From NCBI GenBank assembly GCA_020425605.1, contig JAGQRH010000033.1:1-41334 (forward strand): a DNA stretch of 41,334 nucleotides, given 5' to 3'. Below are positions 27,701-34,492 of the stretch, piece after piece. Within the stretch, counting starts at the first letter, position 1. Every line of letters begins with the position of its first letter. Origin of the DNA: Planctomycetota bacterium (GTDB taxonomy: Bacteria > Planctomycetota > UBA8742 > UBA2392). A program made the position numbers and the translations under genes. Below the pieces are notes generated by a model, which ran no database searches, had not been told where the DNA came from, and saw only the letters and a list, made by a program, of their open reading frames with translations.

Positions 27701-30700
27701 CTTCCGCGCGACCGGCGTCACCTCAGGGACCCTCAAGATTGACCAGACCGGCACGGGCCTCGTGTTCGTGGCCTACACCAACCAGGTCATCGACGGCAGC
27801 GACATCCTTCGCTGGCAGGCCGACGCCAATGCCAACGGCGCGGCCATCGCGGCCTTCATGCTTGAGGCAATCGACAACGGCACCCCGGGCAGCGCGACTT
27901 CGGCCGCGCCGGTCCAGGTCAGCATCAACGTCACGGCCGTGAACGATGCGCCCACCGTTGCCGCAGCAAACATCAACGTGGCTGAAGACAGCGGTGCCTT
28001 CGGCCCGACTGCATGGGCCTCCATGTCAGCAGCCGGCGGCGCGGGCACGGAAAGCGGCCAGTCGGCTGTGGCCTTCGCAATCACCAACGTCACCAACGGC
28101 GGCATTTTCAGCGCCGGCCCGAGCCTGAACCCAACCACCGGTGAGCTGAGCTTCACGCCGGCCAACAACGCCTTCGGCGTCTCGACCGTGACCATCACCG
28201 TTCAGGACGACGGCGGCACGGCCAACGGCGGCGTTGACACTTCAGCCCCGCTCAACGTCACGATCAGTGTCGGCAGCGTGAACGACGCGCCGACCCTGAC
28301 CTTTGTAAGCACCCTGTTCGGTGGGCCGGAAGATTCGCCGATCGTCGTACCGTTTGCCGTGCTGCAGGCCTCAGCCAATGAGGCGGACATCGACAGCTCA
28401 CCCATCAACTTCCGCATCGAAAGCCTTACCAGCGGCGTGCTCACGCTGAATGGTGGCGCGGCCGTCGGCAACGTCTTCACCGCAGCCGACACCCTGGTCT
28501 GGACCCCGGCTGCGGACCAGTTCGGCACACTCAACGCATTCTCCGTCTCGGCCTGGGACGGCGCGCTTTCGAGCCTGCCGGTCAACGGCGCGATCCAGGT
28601 GAAGATCTTCGTCGAGGGTGTGAACGACCAGCCCAGTTTCAACGCCACCAGCCCGGCCGCCTCGCTTGAGGATGCCGGCGCCGTGACCGTCAACAGCTGG
28701 GCCACATTCATTGCAGGCCCGAATGAGCAGACCACCCAGACCGTGCTGGCATACACCGTCAGCGGCGTGACCACGACCTCGGGTAACCTGACCTTCCTGT
28801 CCGGCCCGACCATCGATAACGCCGGCAACCTCCATTACACCGCCAACGCCAACACCAACGGCACGGCCACCTTCTCGGCCACCGTCCAGGACACCGGCGG
28901 CACGGCCACCGGCGGCATCGATACCTCCGGCGTTATCGGCACCTTCACCATCACAGTAACGCCCGTGAACGACGCACCGACCTTCACCAGCGCCGGTAAC
29001 CCGGCGGCAGTCGATGAAGACTCCGGCACCGCCACGGTCAACGGCTGGATCACCAGCGTTGATTACGGCCCGGTGGACGAAGACTCACCGATCCAGAGCA
29101 CCCAGAGCTACATCGTCAACGTTCTCACGAACGCGGGTCTGTTCAGCACCCCGCCTGCAGTCAGCGTCGCGGGTAACCTGACTTACACACCGGACGCCGA
29201 CCAGTTCGGCACGGCCACCTTCGAGGTAATGCTGGTGGACGACGGCGGCACAGCCAACGGCGGCGTAAACACCAGCGCCGCCCAGACCTTCACCATCACG
29301 GTCAACCCGATCAACGACGCGCCAAGCGTCACCGGCGGCAGCAGCCCGACCATCAACGAAGACGCCGGGCCGCAGACCTTTGCCAACTTCGTCGGCATGA
29401 ACGCCGGCCCGGCCAATGAGTCCGGCCAGACGGCGCTTGCATACACCATCCAGAACCTGACCCCCACCGGGCTCACGTTCGCAACCGCCCCGTCCATCAA
29501 CGCGGCCGGCACCCTGACCTTCGAAACCACGCTGAACTCAAACGGCTCGGCCACGTTCCAGGTGCAGGTGCAGGACAACGGCGGCACGACGGGCGGCGGC
29601 GTGGATACCTCGGCGCTCTCGGCCGTGTTCACGCTGACGGTTACGCCCGTCAACGACGCGCCGACCATGACCAGCTTCGCGATCCTCAACAACGGCGCGA
29701 TCGAAGACACCGCCCACACCATCACCTACGCCCAGCTGCAGGCTGCCGGCAACGAGGCCGACGTGGACAACGCCACGATCGACTTCCGCATCGAAAGCGT
29801 CATCGCCGGCACACTCACCAAGAACTCGGTGCCTGTGGTGCCGGGTACGACGACGATCGCCAGCGGCGAAAGCCTCGAATGGACCCCGCCGTCGAACCTG
29901 AACGGCGTGATCAATGCGTTCACCATCGTGGCTTGGGACGGCGCGCTGGCTTCCACCCCGCCGCAGACGGCGCAGGTGCAGGTCGCGGCCGTCAACGACC
30001 CGCCGTCATTCACCAAGGGCTCGGACGTCACGGTCGCCTGGGACCAGGGCGCACAGTCGATTGCCGGCTGGGCGACTGCCATCAGCGCGGGCCCAAGCGA
30101 TGAATCCGGCCAGAGCCTGACCTTCAACATCATCAGCAACAACAACCCCGCGCTGTTCAGCACGCAGCCGTCCATCAGCTCGGCGGGCACGCTGTCCTTC
30201 ACCCCGGCGGTCAACGCCGCGGGCACGGCCAGCATCAGCATCGAGCTACAGGACAACGGCGGTGGCACCGACACCAGCGCCCCACAGAACTTCAACATCA
30301 CCATCACCACGGCCGGCGAAATCGGGCTGTTCCGGGTAACCGGCAACCCGATCGCGGACGGCGCCATCGACACTGTGGGCAGCAGCCTCGGCGCCCTGAC
30401 GCCTTACAGCTTCCTCTACACCGTCCAGAACGTCGGCAACGGCCCGCTGAGCCTTACCAGCTCGCCGGACCCGGTGCTCCTGAGCGGTGCAACCAACTGT
30501 GAGGCCTACATCACCCACCAGGCACTTACGCCCATCAGCGCGACCTCAAGCACCACGTTTGTGCTCTGGCTGCGCCCGCTCTCGGCCGGCAACTTCAGCG
30601 TCGACTTAAGCATTGCCAACAACGACGCGGACGAAAACCCATACGACGTCAGCGTCCAGGGCACGGCCGTCGACGCCCCGGACATCCAGCTCAGCCGCGG

Positions 30701-32210
30701 CTTCTACGACAACATCGTCGACCAGGGCACAGACACCGTCGGCAGCATCCCGGCCGGCGTAACCAGCGGCCGCACCTACACGATCAAGAACGTCGGCGGC
30801 AGCACACTGACCTTCGGCGCCCCGGCCGTGTCCGTCGTCAGTGAAACGAACTGCATGGTTGTTGCCACTCCGCCGGCGGCCACGATTGCCTCGGGCGGCA
30901 GCGCTGCCATGACCCTGGACATCCTGCCTTCGGTCCCGGGCCCGTTCTCCTACATCATCCAGATCGACAGCGATGACCCGGATGAGGCAAGCTTCGTGTT
31001 CTACGCCACCGGCACCGCCACAGTCTCGGCTGCACCTGAGCTCGAGTTGTTCGGCCGCCGCATCCTGTCACCCGGCGACACCGAAAACGTCGGCCTGATC
31101 CCCAGCGGAAGCAACACGACGTTCCTTTATGAAGCACGCAACGTGGGCTCGGCCCTGATGAACGTCACCAACCCGGTCAGCATCACCAACGTGATCAACG
31201 CGGTTGTGGTGGTCACCGTCACACCGAGCTCAACAGTAACGGCCGGCCAGATGACGCCTTTCGGCATTGACGTCCAGCCGCTTACGCCAGGTGCCTTCCA
31301 GTTCGACTTTGAGCTGGTCACCAACGACGCCGACGAATCGCCGCTGATGGTGACGGTGATCGGCCTCGGCACCAGCACGATCGCGCCGGAGATTGCCATC
31401 GACCGCGACGGTGCGGGGATCGCCAGCGGCGGAACCGACGACGTCGGCGACCTGCCCGCCACCGTGTTCTCGACCTTCGTCTACCGCATCCGCAACGAAG
31501 GAACCGGCACCTTGAACCTGACATCCCCGGTCCGGGTATTCGGCGAGACCAACTGCGAGGTCCACGTCCTTGCCATGCCGCAAAGCAACGTGGCCCCGCA
31601 GGACGACGACTCGTTCCTGATCGGCATCAGGCCGCTCAGCACGGGCGCTCTTTCCGCCATCCTTCGCGTCGACAGCAACGACAGCAACGAGGGTCAGTAC
31701 TTCATCAACATCACCGGCACGGGCCCGCAGCCTGACATCCAGGTTGAGTACCCGGTGTACACACCGAAGACCAGCGGCTCGGTGATCCAGATCGGCAATG
31801 CCACAAACGGCGCGGCCAAGCCGGTTTCGCTGTTCGTCCGCAACACGGGCACCGGCTCACTCAGCATCTCTGCTGTGACGGTGTCGCTTGAGACGAACTG
31901 CGTCGGCGCGTTTGTGTCAGGCGGCTCATCACCAATCGCACCGCACGCGGAAGATGAGTTGATGCTCACCGTCACGCCGAGCGCCACCGGTGCGTTCAGC
32001 GTAACCTTCACCATCGTCAGCAACGACCCGGACACCCCGAACTTCGACATCACCATTGAAGGCGCAGGCGTAAAGAAGAAGACCGGGGGCAAGGACGACA
32101 GCAAGTGCTCAACGACCGAAGGCACCGGCGCAAGCTGGCTCCTGCTGCTCGGCGCACTGGCTGCACTGGCCGTCAGCATCCGCATGGTCAGCGGGCGCAA
32201 GCAGGCCTAG
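18798..32210 (+). CDS. Giant multi-domain exported surface protein (about 4470 residues)
   Basis: I start at GTG 18798: GGGAGA is 7 bases ahead and the next residues form a signal peptide (VSTISILGVLLLCAASLDAQ). The upstream start at 18663 would put 45 unlikely residues before it. Order by position: PKD domain (18910-19180); alpha-toroid, terpenoid-cyclase-like domain (19190-20330); three PKD domains with Ca-type loops such as DLNNDNTFGD (20330-21300); two cadherin-like modules (21300-21960); parallel beta-helix (21960-24470); 17 cadherin-like modules ending NDAP (24471-30317); five choice-of-anchor-D-like modules (30318-32072); and a C-terminal anchor (KCSTTEG, hydrophobic helix, RMVSGRKQA). 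This is an adhesin or scaffold type architecture, probably cell-surface. No enzyme active site is visible. The whole frame is intact with no stop over 13.4 kb. Confidence 0.85.
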   Translation: MLHNSSRFVSTISILGVLLLCAASLDAQLSVKVPPGVGTNPALPHVTWDGQATTLKAVAYGGTAPYTFQWDLNGDGTYDTGPTAAVGQNCQWSNTYNVPATRDYVARVKVTDNVGATATHDYLIRVHDAAAATQAIRADKAIDDGLWYLHSQLVFTTIGGNKAAFLNDASQEHNEAATGVGLQAFQNKGHRINGAATNPYVDDVTWMHNWIFGQLVRQNTTVQNGLDPDVNGNGYGLRFTSNAMYGASLAFVGIATANVPAQVAPTGFIPEVSGRTYADICQDIADFFLWAQIDFPVGADEGSWRYSPFNNAGSAGSADGSNQHFVVTGLYWARQQMGITIPAGFLARIDNSVTHMQNANGAFGYSTNADWLNFQKTAGNLATLELLGDPNPPTSGSRLDKALKFLGDNWNTNTGSGGSRNVGDFYSMYACMKGCRAFTPTITTITNTAATLSYDWYSLYRTFLLGSQQTDGRWQHGVAGALGPLDQSVTHLMSAMAIEILETTFLVQPPVAVADASPSTCLENQVIQLDHSNSYHLDAGRTLVLFEWDADNDGTFEFSTPNLFQTYAFNVGAGAGSRTPRLRVTDDIGQQSIDGSLVITVLPPASNVPPVAIAIPPGASGPTGDYTYDLSTETLAQGGVQFDASASYDPNDSIANYDWDLNNDNTFGDITGVNPIMVQGDRTTWVPGWTAGNIYTIALRVEDTFGVFSYDSATVLVVADSATAVAFPAARTPGLFAEYVYNIATETVVGTGGVQLDGNDSFDPNMSGSIVSWDWDIDNNGSFGDLTGATPFIMQADRPGNWTAGNVYVIRLLVTDSTGGQGTDTATVHVVNDVVYTAPQTVGGTEDTNLLVTMARSGAYSSSVSLRVVAVPAAGLLYQTPDGVALGAQVNVNDLVTDAAGRLIFVPAADGNGTPYVTFNVEADDGTYTSVAPSVMTLNLAAVNDRPSFTAGSNQAPWAPTAGPVNVAGWATAISAGPADESGQNLTFILTPVQTSGTVTYITPPSIDSTTGNLTFELDSSSTGFTVYNVTLQDDGGTALGGLDTSSPPALLIISSYQSDIWVDPAYSSLNYGDDPAGPAQRYGIDAFSDLATALTFARDGANIRLAAAVYPGVTVDRPLTLTGAGLATTRLRGASPALTVNSAGVVVTGMTLEVDTAPTPDDPTILILSGDLSIDNSTVVESGSFNQAAIRITGGTVVFGAGVTINRQGAGMLIDHQTTGAIDLTGVTLQDGGAAFADNYTIEDAIVHYLDNATSGLCTWVANNVYVTTNTLGVQTGVDAATAGDTVNVTTGTYIGASVGKNLTLDLSAGSVLRGASPVITHTAGTLTITGGDLDQNTAFPTILLQGGTLILDSVIVREDGTAASNQDCVEIQAGTLDVTTNGGNTFQIRGAGGSFIRNQAGTADLDVTSGVTFMEDATTFVPATLADAFSIEDRVFHKLDQATSGRVLWVAGRLYVTTNTLGIGPGVSAASSGFSIDVAAGSYDEKVVVNKLLTLRGAQTGVSAVGRSATESVLTSTSGAPGVPLFTITANNITIDGFALDVDVNFAAGGIESSFGVIMLSNNLITATDSVSPGSTVAGTYGARINAPLGVPTIQGNEIAIGTSTLETGLHLIGTGGTVGGGAPVLGNRIRAFGRDLLTDSSNAIGGLQISNNTFNGGGVEVFDPISAVDFLGNTFAPLSAATTFSSAYLKFVNQAPVTFIGNTFTGHENVAVLSGASNTVDIQSNTFTPAAGATNFTHILVSSGYETAGAPSANPANDITIRGNAFNNAAGASGRAVDFQDQNDDVGSAWGTITMGTVALPNIFDGTLAQYLRLQFQTGISPFYLAPTFIAGGTPPTPGDFDTNFDGSNNTFNGVLPPAMNMAERNALESKVFHKVDDARVGLVFFGYNNPPTMTTMATFGPINEDTSIVITHADMIANGNEADANGDPIGFRLEALSSGSLTYSGGPITFGTTIVGPGESVTWTPALNANGLALNAFTVSAHDGIDPAVNTVQVTVDVTAINDAPVAGGTLITSGNEDTDIPLSYSFTDVDAGVGPVRVTLSCTNGTITLAGTTGLTFNGGTLNGTSLLDFSGSTANVQAAIATMNYRGFLNYNGPASAAFTINDQGASGLGGPLADTRNTTITVIPVNDAPTISVLNTVFGGPEDTLIYIDFATLAAAGNEADVDSAPVGFQIFPTLPNSVWVNGVLVGPSSLFFPGDYLEWQPQADTNGTIVAFDVRAHDGLLPSITQLQGRVFVEPVNDAPSFAALNPTSVLEDAGPQNQTGWAVFNAGAANEGSQSVLSYTVNITSGAALLTSGITVNTSGELSFTPAANANGAVDFTVTVRDNGGTATGGVDTWLNPTTFTLVIAAVNDVPLLTANTPVPAVNEDSGAASYTLVTLPAGFNPGGGVDEASQTPASFNVTNISNAALFSALPTVNLAGQLSYTPAAHAFGTSTFDLTVTDNGAPGATSVVQTITITVNPVNDAPAVTGGSNPTVNEDAGPQNISNFVGMTAGQPNEAGQAALAYSVVNLTPAGGLAFTTAPTINAAGTLSFQTAPDSNGSATFQVTVQDNGGTANGGVDTSAPSAVFTLTVSPVNDTPSFTVSAANTIVTVAEDAGAVSITGWINSFTAGPANESGQAVLDYNISAISNAALFSTQPDVTNAGDLTFTTAADAHGTSTFKVSVTDNAGGTDTSATQTFTITITSVNDAPTLTSVANFAGGTEDTQYVITFAALQTAANEADVDGDAVSFRIQNILSGTLTMNGNPVVAGTSIFTSGQLEWTPATNANGAALNAFSILAWDGLLNSSNPAVNVTVDVSAANDDPVLAVNTGATVIEGGTIGIPNTSLQVTDPEQAPGAIQYVLDSVPANGTLDLTGPGTLSVGNTFTQGDIDGGSLTYTHNAGETTSDSFTFHVLDGAGGTLASAGSPLAFAITITPTNDLPTLSAGTVAGSALEDTAFDMVFSDLQTTTGASDVDGNVVGFRATGVTSGTLKIDQTGTGLVFVAYTNQVIDGSDILRWQADANANGAAIAAFMLEAIDNGTPGSATSAAPVQVSINVTAVNDAPTVAAANINVAEDSGAFGPTAWASMSAAGGAGTESGQSAVAFAITNVTNGGIFSAGPSLNPTTGELSFTPANNAFGVSTVTITVQDDGGTANGGVDTSAPLNVTISVGSVNDAPTLTFVSTLFGGPEDSPIVVPFAVLQASANEADIDSSPINFRIESLTSGVLTLNGGAAVGNVFTAADTLVWTPAADQFGTLNAFSVSAWDGALSSLPVNGAIQVKIFVEGVNDQPSFNATSPAASLEDAGAVTVNSWATFIAGPNEQTTQTVLAYTVSGVTTTSGNLTFLSGPTIDNAGNLHYTANANTNGTATFSATVQDTGGTATGGIDTSGVIGTFTITVTPVNDAPTFTSAGNPAAVDEDSGTATVNGWITSVDYGPVDEDSPIQSTQSYIVNVLTNAGLFSTPPAVSVAGNLTYTPDADQFGTATFEVMLVDDGGTANGGVNTSAAQTFTITVNPINDAPSVTGGSSPTINEDAGPQTFANFVGMNAGPANESGQTALAYTIQNLTPTGLTFATAPSINAAGTLTFETTLNSNGSATFQVQVQDNGGTTGGGVDTSALSAVFTLTVTPVNDAPTMTSFAILNNGAIEDTAHTITYAQLQAAGNEADVDNATIDFRIESVIAGTLTKNSVPVVPGTTTIASGESLEWTPPSNLNGVINAFTIVAWDGALASTPPQTAQVQVAAVNDPPSFTKGSDVTVAWDQGAQSIAGWATAISAGPSDESGQSLTFNIISNNNPALFSTQPSISSAGTLSFTPAVNAAGTASISIELQDNGGGTDTSAPQNFNITITTAGEIGLFRVTGNPIADGAIDTVGSSLGALTPYSFLYTVQNVGNGPLSLTSSPDPVLLSGATNCEAYITHQALTPISATSSTTFVLWLRPLSAGNFSVDLSIANNDADENPYDVSVQGTAVDAPDIQLSRGFYDNIVDQGTDTVGSIPAGVTSGRTYTIKNVGGSTLTFGAPAVSVVSETNCMVVATPPAATIASGGSAAMTLDILPSVPGPFSYIIQIDSDDPDEASFVFYATGTATVSAAPELELFGRRILSPGDTENVGLIPSGSNTTFLYEARNVGSALMNVTNPVSITNVINAVVVVTVTPSSTVTAGQMTPFGIDVQPLTPGAFQFDFELVTNDADESPLMVTVIGLGTSTIAPEIAIDRDGAGIASGGTDDVGDLPATVFSTFVYRIRNEGTGTLNLTSPVRVFGETNCEVHVLAMPQSNVAPQDDDSFLIGIRPLSTGALSAILRVDSNDSNEGQYFINITGTGPQPDIQVEYPVYTPKTSGSVIQIGNATNGAAKPVSLFVRNTGTGSLSISAVTVSLETNCVGAFVSGGSSPIAPHAEDELMLTVTPSATGAFSVTFTIVSNDPDTPNFDITIEGAGVKKKTGGKDDSKCSTTEGTGASWLLLLGALAALAVSIRMVSGRKQA
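19190..20330 (+). other. Alpha-toroid (terpenoid-cyclase/prenyltransferase-like) domain inside the giant protein
   Basis: Helical repeats of the AIRADKAIDDGLWYLHSQ and DNSVTHMQNANGAFGYS kind, with aromatic-Gly motifs (DGRWQHG), match the (alpha/alpha)6 toroid of cyclase-like domains. The DxDD catalytic motif of terpene cyclases is not seen, so it is probably structural. Confidence 0.6.
21960..24470 (+). repeat. Right-handed parallel beta-helix region with a thrice-repeated linker
   Basis: Strand-turn repeats (VYPGVTVDRPLTLTGAGL, then VVTGMTLEV and ITITGGDL) match the pectate-lyase-like beta-helix. A linker recurs three times: around nt 22510-22650 (IEDAIVHYLDNATSG then VTTNTLGVQTG), around 23090-23210 (IEDRVFHKLDQATSG then VTTNTLGIGPG), and around 24395-24465 (LESKVFHKVDDARVG). 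It separates blocks of the helix. Confidence 0.6.
24471..30317 (+). repeat. Array of 17 cadherin-like modules, each about 112-120 residues
   Basis: Modules begin near an acidic EDT/EDAG motif and end in NDAP or a variant. By eye they fall into two main kinds: one with NEADVDG and EWTP-type strands (modules 1, 3, 8, 10, 12, 16), another with SGQ then LxFTPAANxNG and DNGGTxxGGVDTS (modules 4-7, 11, 13-15, 17). Modules 2 and 9 differ; module 9 resembles a CSPG repeat. Modules 6 and 15 are near copies. The acidic motifs are consistent with Ca binding. Confidence 0.7.
30318..32072 (+). repeat. Five choice-of-anchor-D-like (ASPM/SPD-2-type) modules
   Basis: Each about 115-residue module has a start of the EIxLxR kind, a DTVG or DDVG turn, an NxGxxxL strand and an end near SNDxDExxFxxxxxGT. 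Four of five carry a conserved Cys in a (E/A)TNC motif (ATNCEAY, ETNCMVV, ETNCEVH, ETNCVGA); the third lacks it. They lead to the C-terminal anchor. Confidence 0.65.
32106..32207 (+). other. C-terminal sorting signal of the giant protein
   Basis: A Cys (codon 32106-32108) within KCSTTEGTG is followed by a hydrophobic helix (SWLLLLGALAALAVSI) and a basic tail RMVSGRKQA. The Cys, helix, basic-tail layout is that of MYXO-CTERM and similar tags handled by exosortase-like or CPBP-type proteases. The exact tag family is not identified. Confidence 0.55.
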
Positions 32211-32227
32211 TCATGGAAGCAAGCAAC

Positions 32228-32262
32228 AAAGGGGCAACGGCCACAAGCCGCTGCCCCTTTTG
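32228..32262. terminator. Rho-independent terminator, possibly bidirectional
   Basis: AAAGGGGCA (32228-32236) pairs with TGCCCCTTT (32252-32260), with inner CGGC pairing GCCG, and T-rich ends on both strands. It lies 18 bases after the giant gene's stop. Confidence 0.75.
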
Positions 32263-32295
32263 CATTTGAACGACTGCAAAGCATGAGGTGAAGAG

Positions 32296-32372
<77 letters not shown>

Positions 32373-32453
32373 GTGCGGGTAGTTTAGCAGTGGTCATTCG
32401 ATTGGGAACGGTTGGCGGTTGCGGGCACGACGCGAGCCCACGTGGCGCTGCCC

Positions 32454-32981
32454 CTACTGCTTCCACCAGGCGAGGCCTTTGAAGGACTGCAGGCGACGCC
32501 AGATCTTGATCATGTCGCGGCGGGCGGCCTCTACCTGCTGCTCGAGCGGCTGCTCCTTCTTGCCGCGCGGGCGCAGCTCGAACCCCAGCTCGTACTCGAA
32601 GGTGAACTCGATCTTCCATTCGCACTCGAGCTCGCCGCGAAGCAGGCGCAGGCTCTGGCCGATGTTTTCAAGCTGGTAGCTGCGGTGATCGATCAACTCA
32701 AAGGCGATGAACGGGAGCCGCCCCGCCGAGCGTTCGCCGCCGCTGTCCCCCTGCAGCTTCACGCCCGGCAAGCCGTCGATGAATTGCGCCAGCGGGAAGC
32801 TGTAGATGCTGACGCCGAGCCCTTCTGCCTCGCGCTGCAGCTCCATCAGCTCGACAACTTCGGGTGAGCCGGAGAGGTTGCCGCAGACTTCGCACTCCTT
32901 GACGATCTCACCATCCACGAGCGTAGTCTCAACGGCGTGGTTGCCGCAGACTACGCAATCTTCCATTTGAGCTTCGGTCAT
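32454..32981 (-). CDS. Zinc-ribbon protein of unknown function
   Basis: From ATG at 32981 (GAGG ahead; 175 residues) the N-terminus has two CxxC pairs, CVVCGNHAVETTL and ECEVCGNLSG, about 16 residues apart, a typical zinc ribbon. The rest is an alpha/beta domain with charged helices (LEQQVEAARRDMIKIWRRL) ending GLAWWKQ. No signal peptide, so cytoplasmic. I do not recognise the family. It is upstream of nothing on the same strand but the tRNA, and its neighbour on the minus strand ends 55 bases ahead of it. Confidence 0.65.
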   Translation of the reverse strand: MTEAQMEDCVVCGNHAVETTLVDGEIVKECEVCGNLSGSPEVVELMELQREAEGLGVSIYSFPLAQFIDGLPGVKLQGDSGGERSAGRLPFIAFELIDHRSYQLENIGQSLRLLRGELECEWKIEFTFEYELGFELRPRGKKEQPLEQQVEAARRDMIKIWRRLQSFKGLAWWKQ

Positions 32982-33036
32982 GGCGCGCCTCGTGAAGCGC
33001 GCGAGTATATGCCGGACAGGCAATAAGGGAACGGTG

Positions 33037-33732
33037 TTAGTCTTCCCAGTCCATCAACGGCAAGGCGTCTTCCCCCAGCGCGGACAGCTCGCCCACTACC
33101 TCTTCCCCCTGCATGATGCGTAGCGTCCCACCGAACCAGCCGCCATCGGCGATCCACGTACGGGCCTGCGAGCCATCGGGCGAGTTGAGTTCACCGGTGA
33201 GCATGTTGGCGCGGGCCGCCACGACGACTCCAGACCAGGTCCGCCCACAGAGCGCAAGGCCGTCAAACGACTCGATACTGCCTTCAACTTCCGGCGGTGG
33301 CTGGTCAGGAGTGCCGTGATCGACCGGCTGCAGCTCGATCGGCTTGCCTCCCTCTACGCCGACCCATGCTTGCAGGATGTTGGGCTCGCCGGGCATCGCA
33401 TTCAGGTCAAGGCGCCATGCGGACACGTGGGCGAAGCGCAAATCCGGCTCAAGCGGTACTTCAACCAAAGACTCCACGAGCACGCTGTCGTCCCAGACCT
33501 TTGTCACCTGGAATCGGCCTATCCCGGGCACTCCGCGATACACGACGCGATACTGCCAATACTGGCCGACCTTGGGAGCCGAATGAACCGGCACGTACTC
33601 GTGCACGTCATAGCCGGCCTTGGCCAGCGTTTGCACGTATTCATCGCTAAGCTCATCCGCACGATTCTGTCGAGATGCGCATGCGGCCAGGCCGAAGGCC
33701 AGCAGGGTGATGAGAATGGCACGAATCGCCAT
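33037..33732 (-). CDS. Exported lipoprotein, paralogue 4 of a four-gene tandem family
   Basis: The 231-residue product begins with a lipoprotein signal (lipobox LAAC at residues 15-18). It shares an unrecognised domain with the three genes upstream on the same strand: GQYWQYRV near the start, ILQAWVGVEGGKP in the middle, the TWSG motif, TWIADGGWFGGTLRI and a closing LSALGEDALPLMDW. It is the most divergent copy. Its start shares one base with the stop of the preceding gene (TGATG), so translation is probably coupled. Function unknown; the form suggests a secreted beta-rich domain. Confidence 0.72.
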   Translation of the reverse strand: MAIRAILITLLAFGLAACASRQNRADELSDEYVQTLAKAGYDVHEYVPVHSAPKVGQYWQYRVVYRGVPGIGRFQVTKVWDDSVLVESLVEVPLEPDLRFAHVSAWRLDLNAMPGEPNILQAWVGVEGGKPIELQPVDHGTPDQPPPEVEGSIESFDGLALCGRTWSGVVVAARANMLTGELNSPDGSQARTWIADGGWFGGTLRIMQGEEVVGELSALGEDALPLMDWED

Positions 33733-34487
33733 CAGTCGTCCTTCGCGGGCTCACCGTCGCCGGGTACGTCCTTCGGGTCTTCTTTGGGCGTCGAGTCTTT
33801 CAGGATGTCCGCCGGCAGCTTGAGTATGGGCTCGGCATCGGTGCCGAAGGCGCGCAGCTGGTTGGTGTAGTCGCCGGCCGTGACCTTGATGATGCCCCCG
33901 AACCAGCCCTCGGAGGCGATCCAGACCTGGCTGATCTCTTTGCCATACACGCGGGTGTAGAGCTTGCCGGCCCATGTGCCGCCGCCGAGCTTGATGGCGG
34001 CGAAGTCTTCGATGGTCTCGTCCAGGTCTTCGGCCGGCTTGTCCTTGGGCTGTTCGATATCGGCCGGGGCTTCCTGGACGGTAATCTCGGTGGGGTCCTC
34101 GCCGGGCTTGCCGATCCACGCCTTGGTGACATTGGGCGTGCCGGCTTCGGCGTCGAGATTTACGCGGTAGGCCAGCACGTAGTCGGACTTGAACATCTCG
34201 GCATCGACTTTGAGCTGCTGCTCGACGATGGCGACCCGGCCGTCGAGTTTGCTCACCTGCCAGCGGGTGCTTGAGTCGATGTCGTAGCTGTCGCTGCCGG
34301 TTTCCCAGAATTGGCCGGCGACCGGCTTGTCGTGGAGCTGCACGAAGTACGGGGCCCTGGATTCGCCTTCCGTGTAGGCCTTTATGGTAGCGTCGGTCGT
34401 GTCTGTGACCGGCAGCGCCGGACGTTCATCGTCCGGCGCAAAACCGAGCAGCAGCAGGCAGACCAGTGGCAGAAAGCGGAAGGCCAT
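33732..34487 (-). CDS. Exported protein, paralogue 3 of the tandem family
   Basis: From ATG at 34487 (251 residues) it starts with a signal peptide (MAFRFLPLVCLLLLGFAP). The shared motifs are AGQFWET, RWQVSKLDGRVAIVE, KAWIGKPG, GGTWAGKL, WIASEGWFGGIIKV and LRAFGTDAEPILKL. A charged Lys/Asp/Pro tail ends the protein. It lies 5 bases after the preceding gene's stop. The long N-terminal extension possible at 34634 is a shadow of the neighbour. Function unknown. Confidence 0.7.
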   Translation of the reverse strand: MAFRFLPLVCLLLLGFAPDDERPALPVTDTTDATIKAYTEGESRAPYFVQLHDKPVAGQFWETGSDSYDIDSSTRWQVSKLDGRVAIVEQQLKVDAEMFKSDYVLAYRVNLDAEAGTPNVTKAWIGKPGEDPTEITVQEAPADIEQPKDKPAEDLDETIEDFAAIKLGGGTWAGKLYTRVYGKEISQVWIASEGWFGGIIKVTAGDYTNQLRAFGTDAEPILKLPADILKDSTPKEDPKDVPGDGEPAKDD

Positions 34488-34492
34488 GCGGG

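Noticed and set aside
24471..30317. CRISPR array or tandem-repeat DNA
   Set aside because: The repeats are protein modules of about 112-120 codons with diverged DNA, not short identical repeats with spacers.
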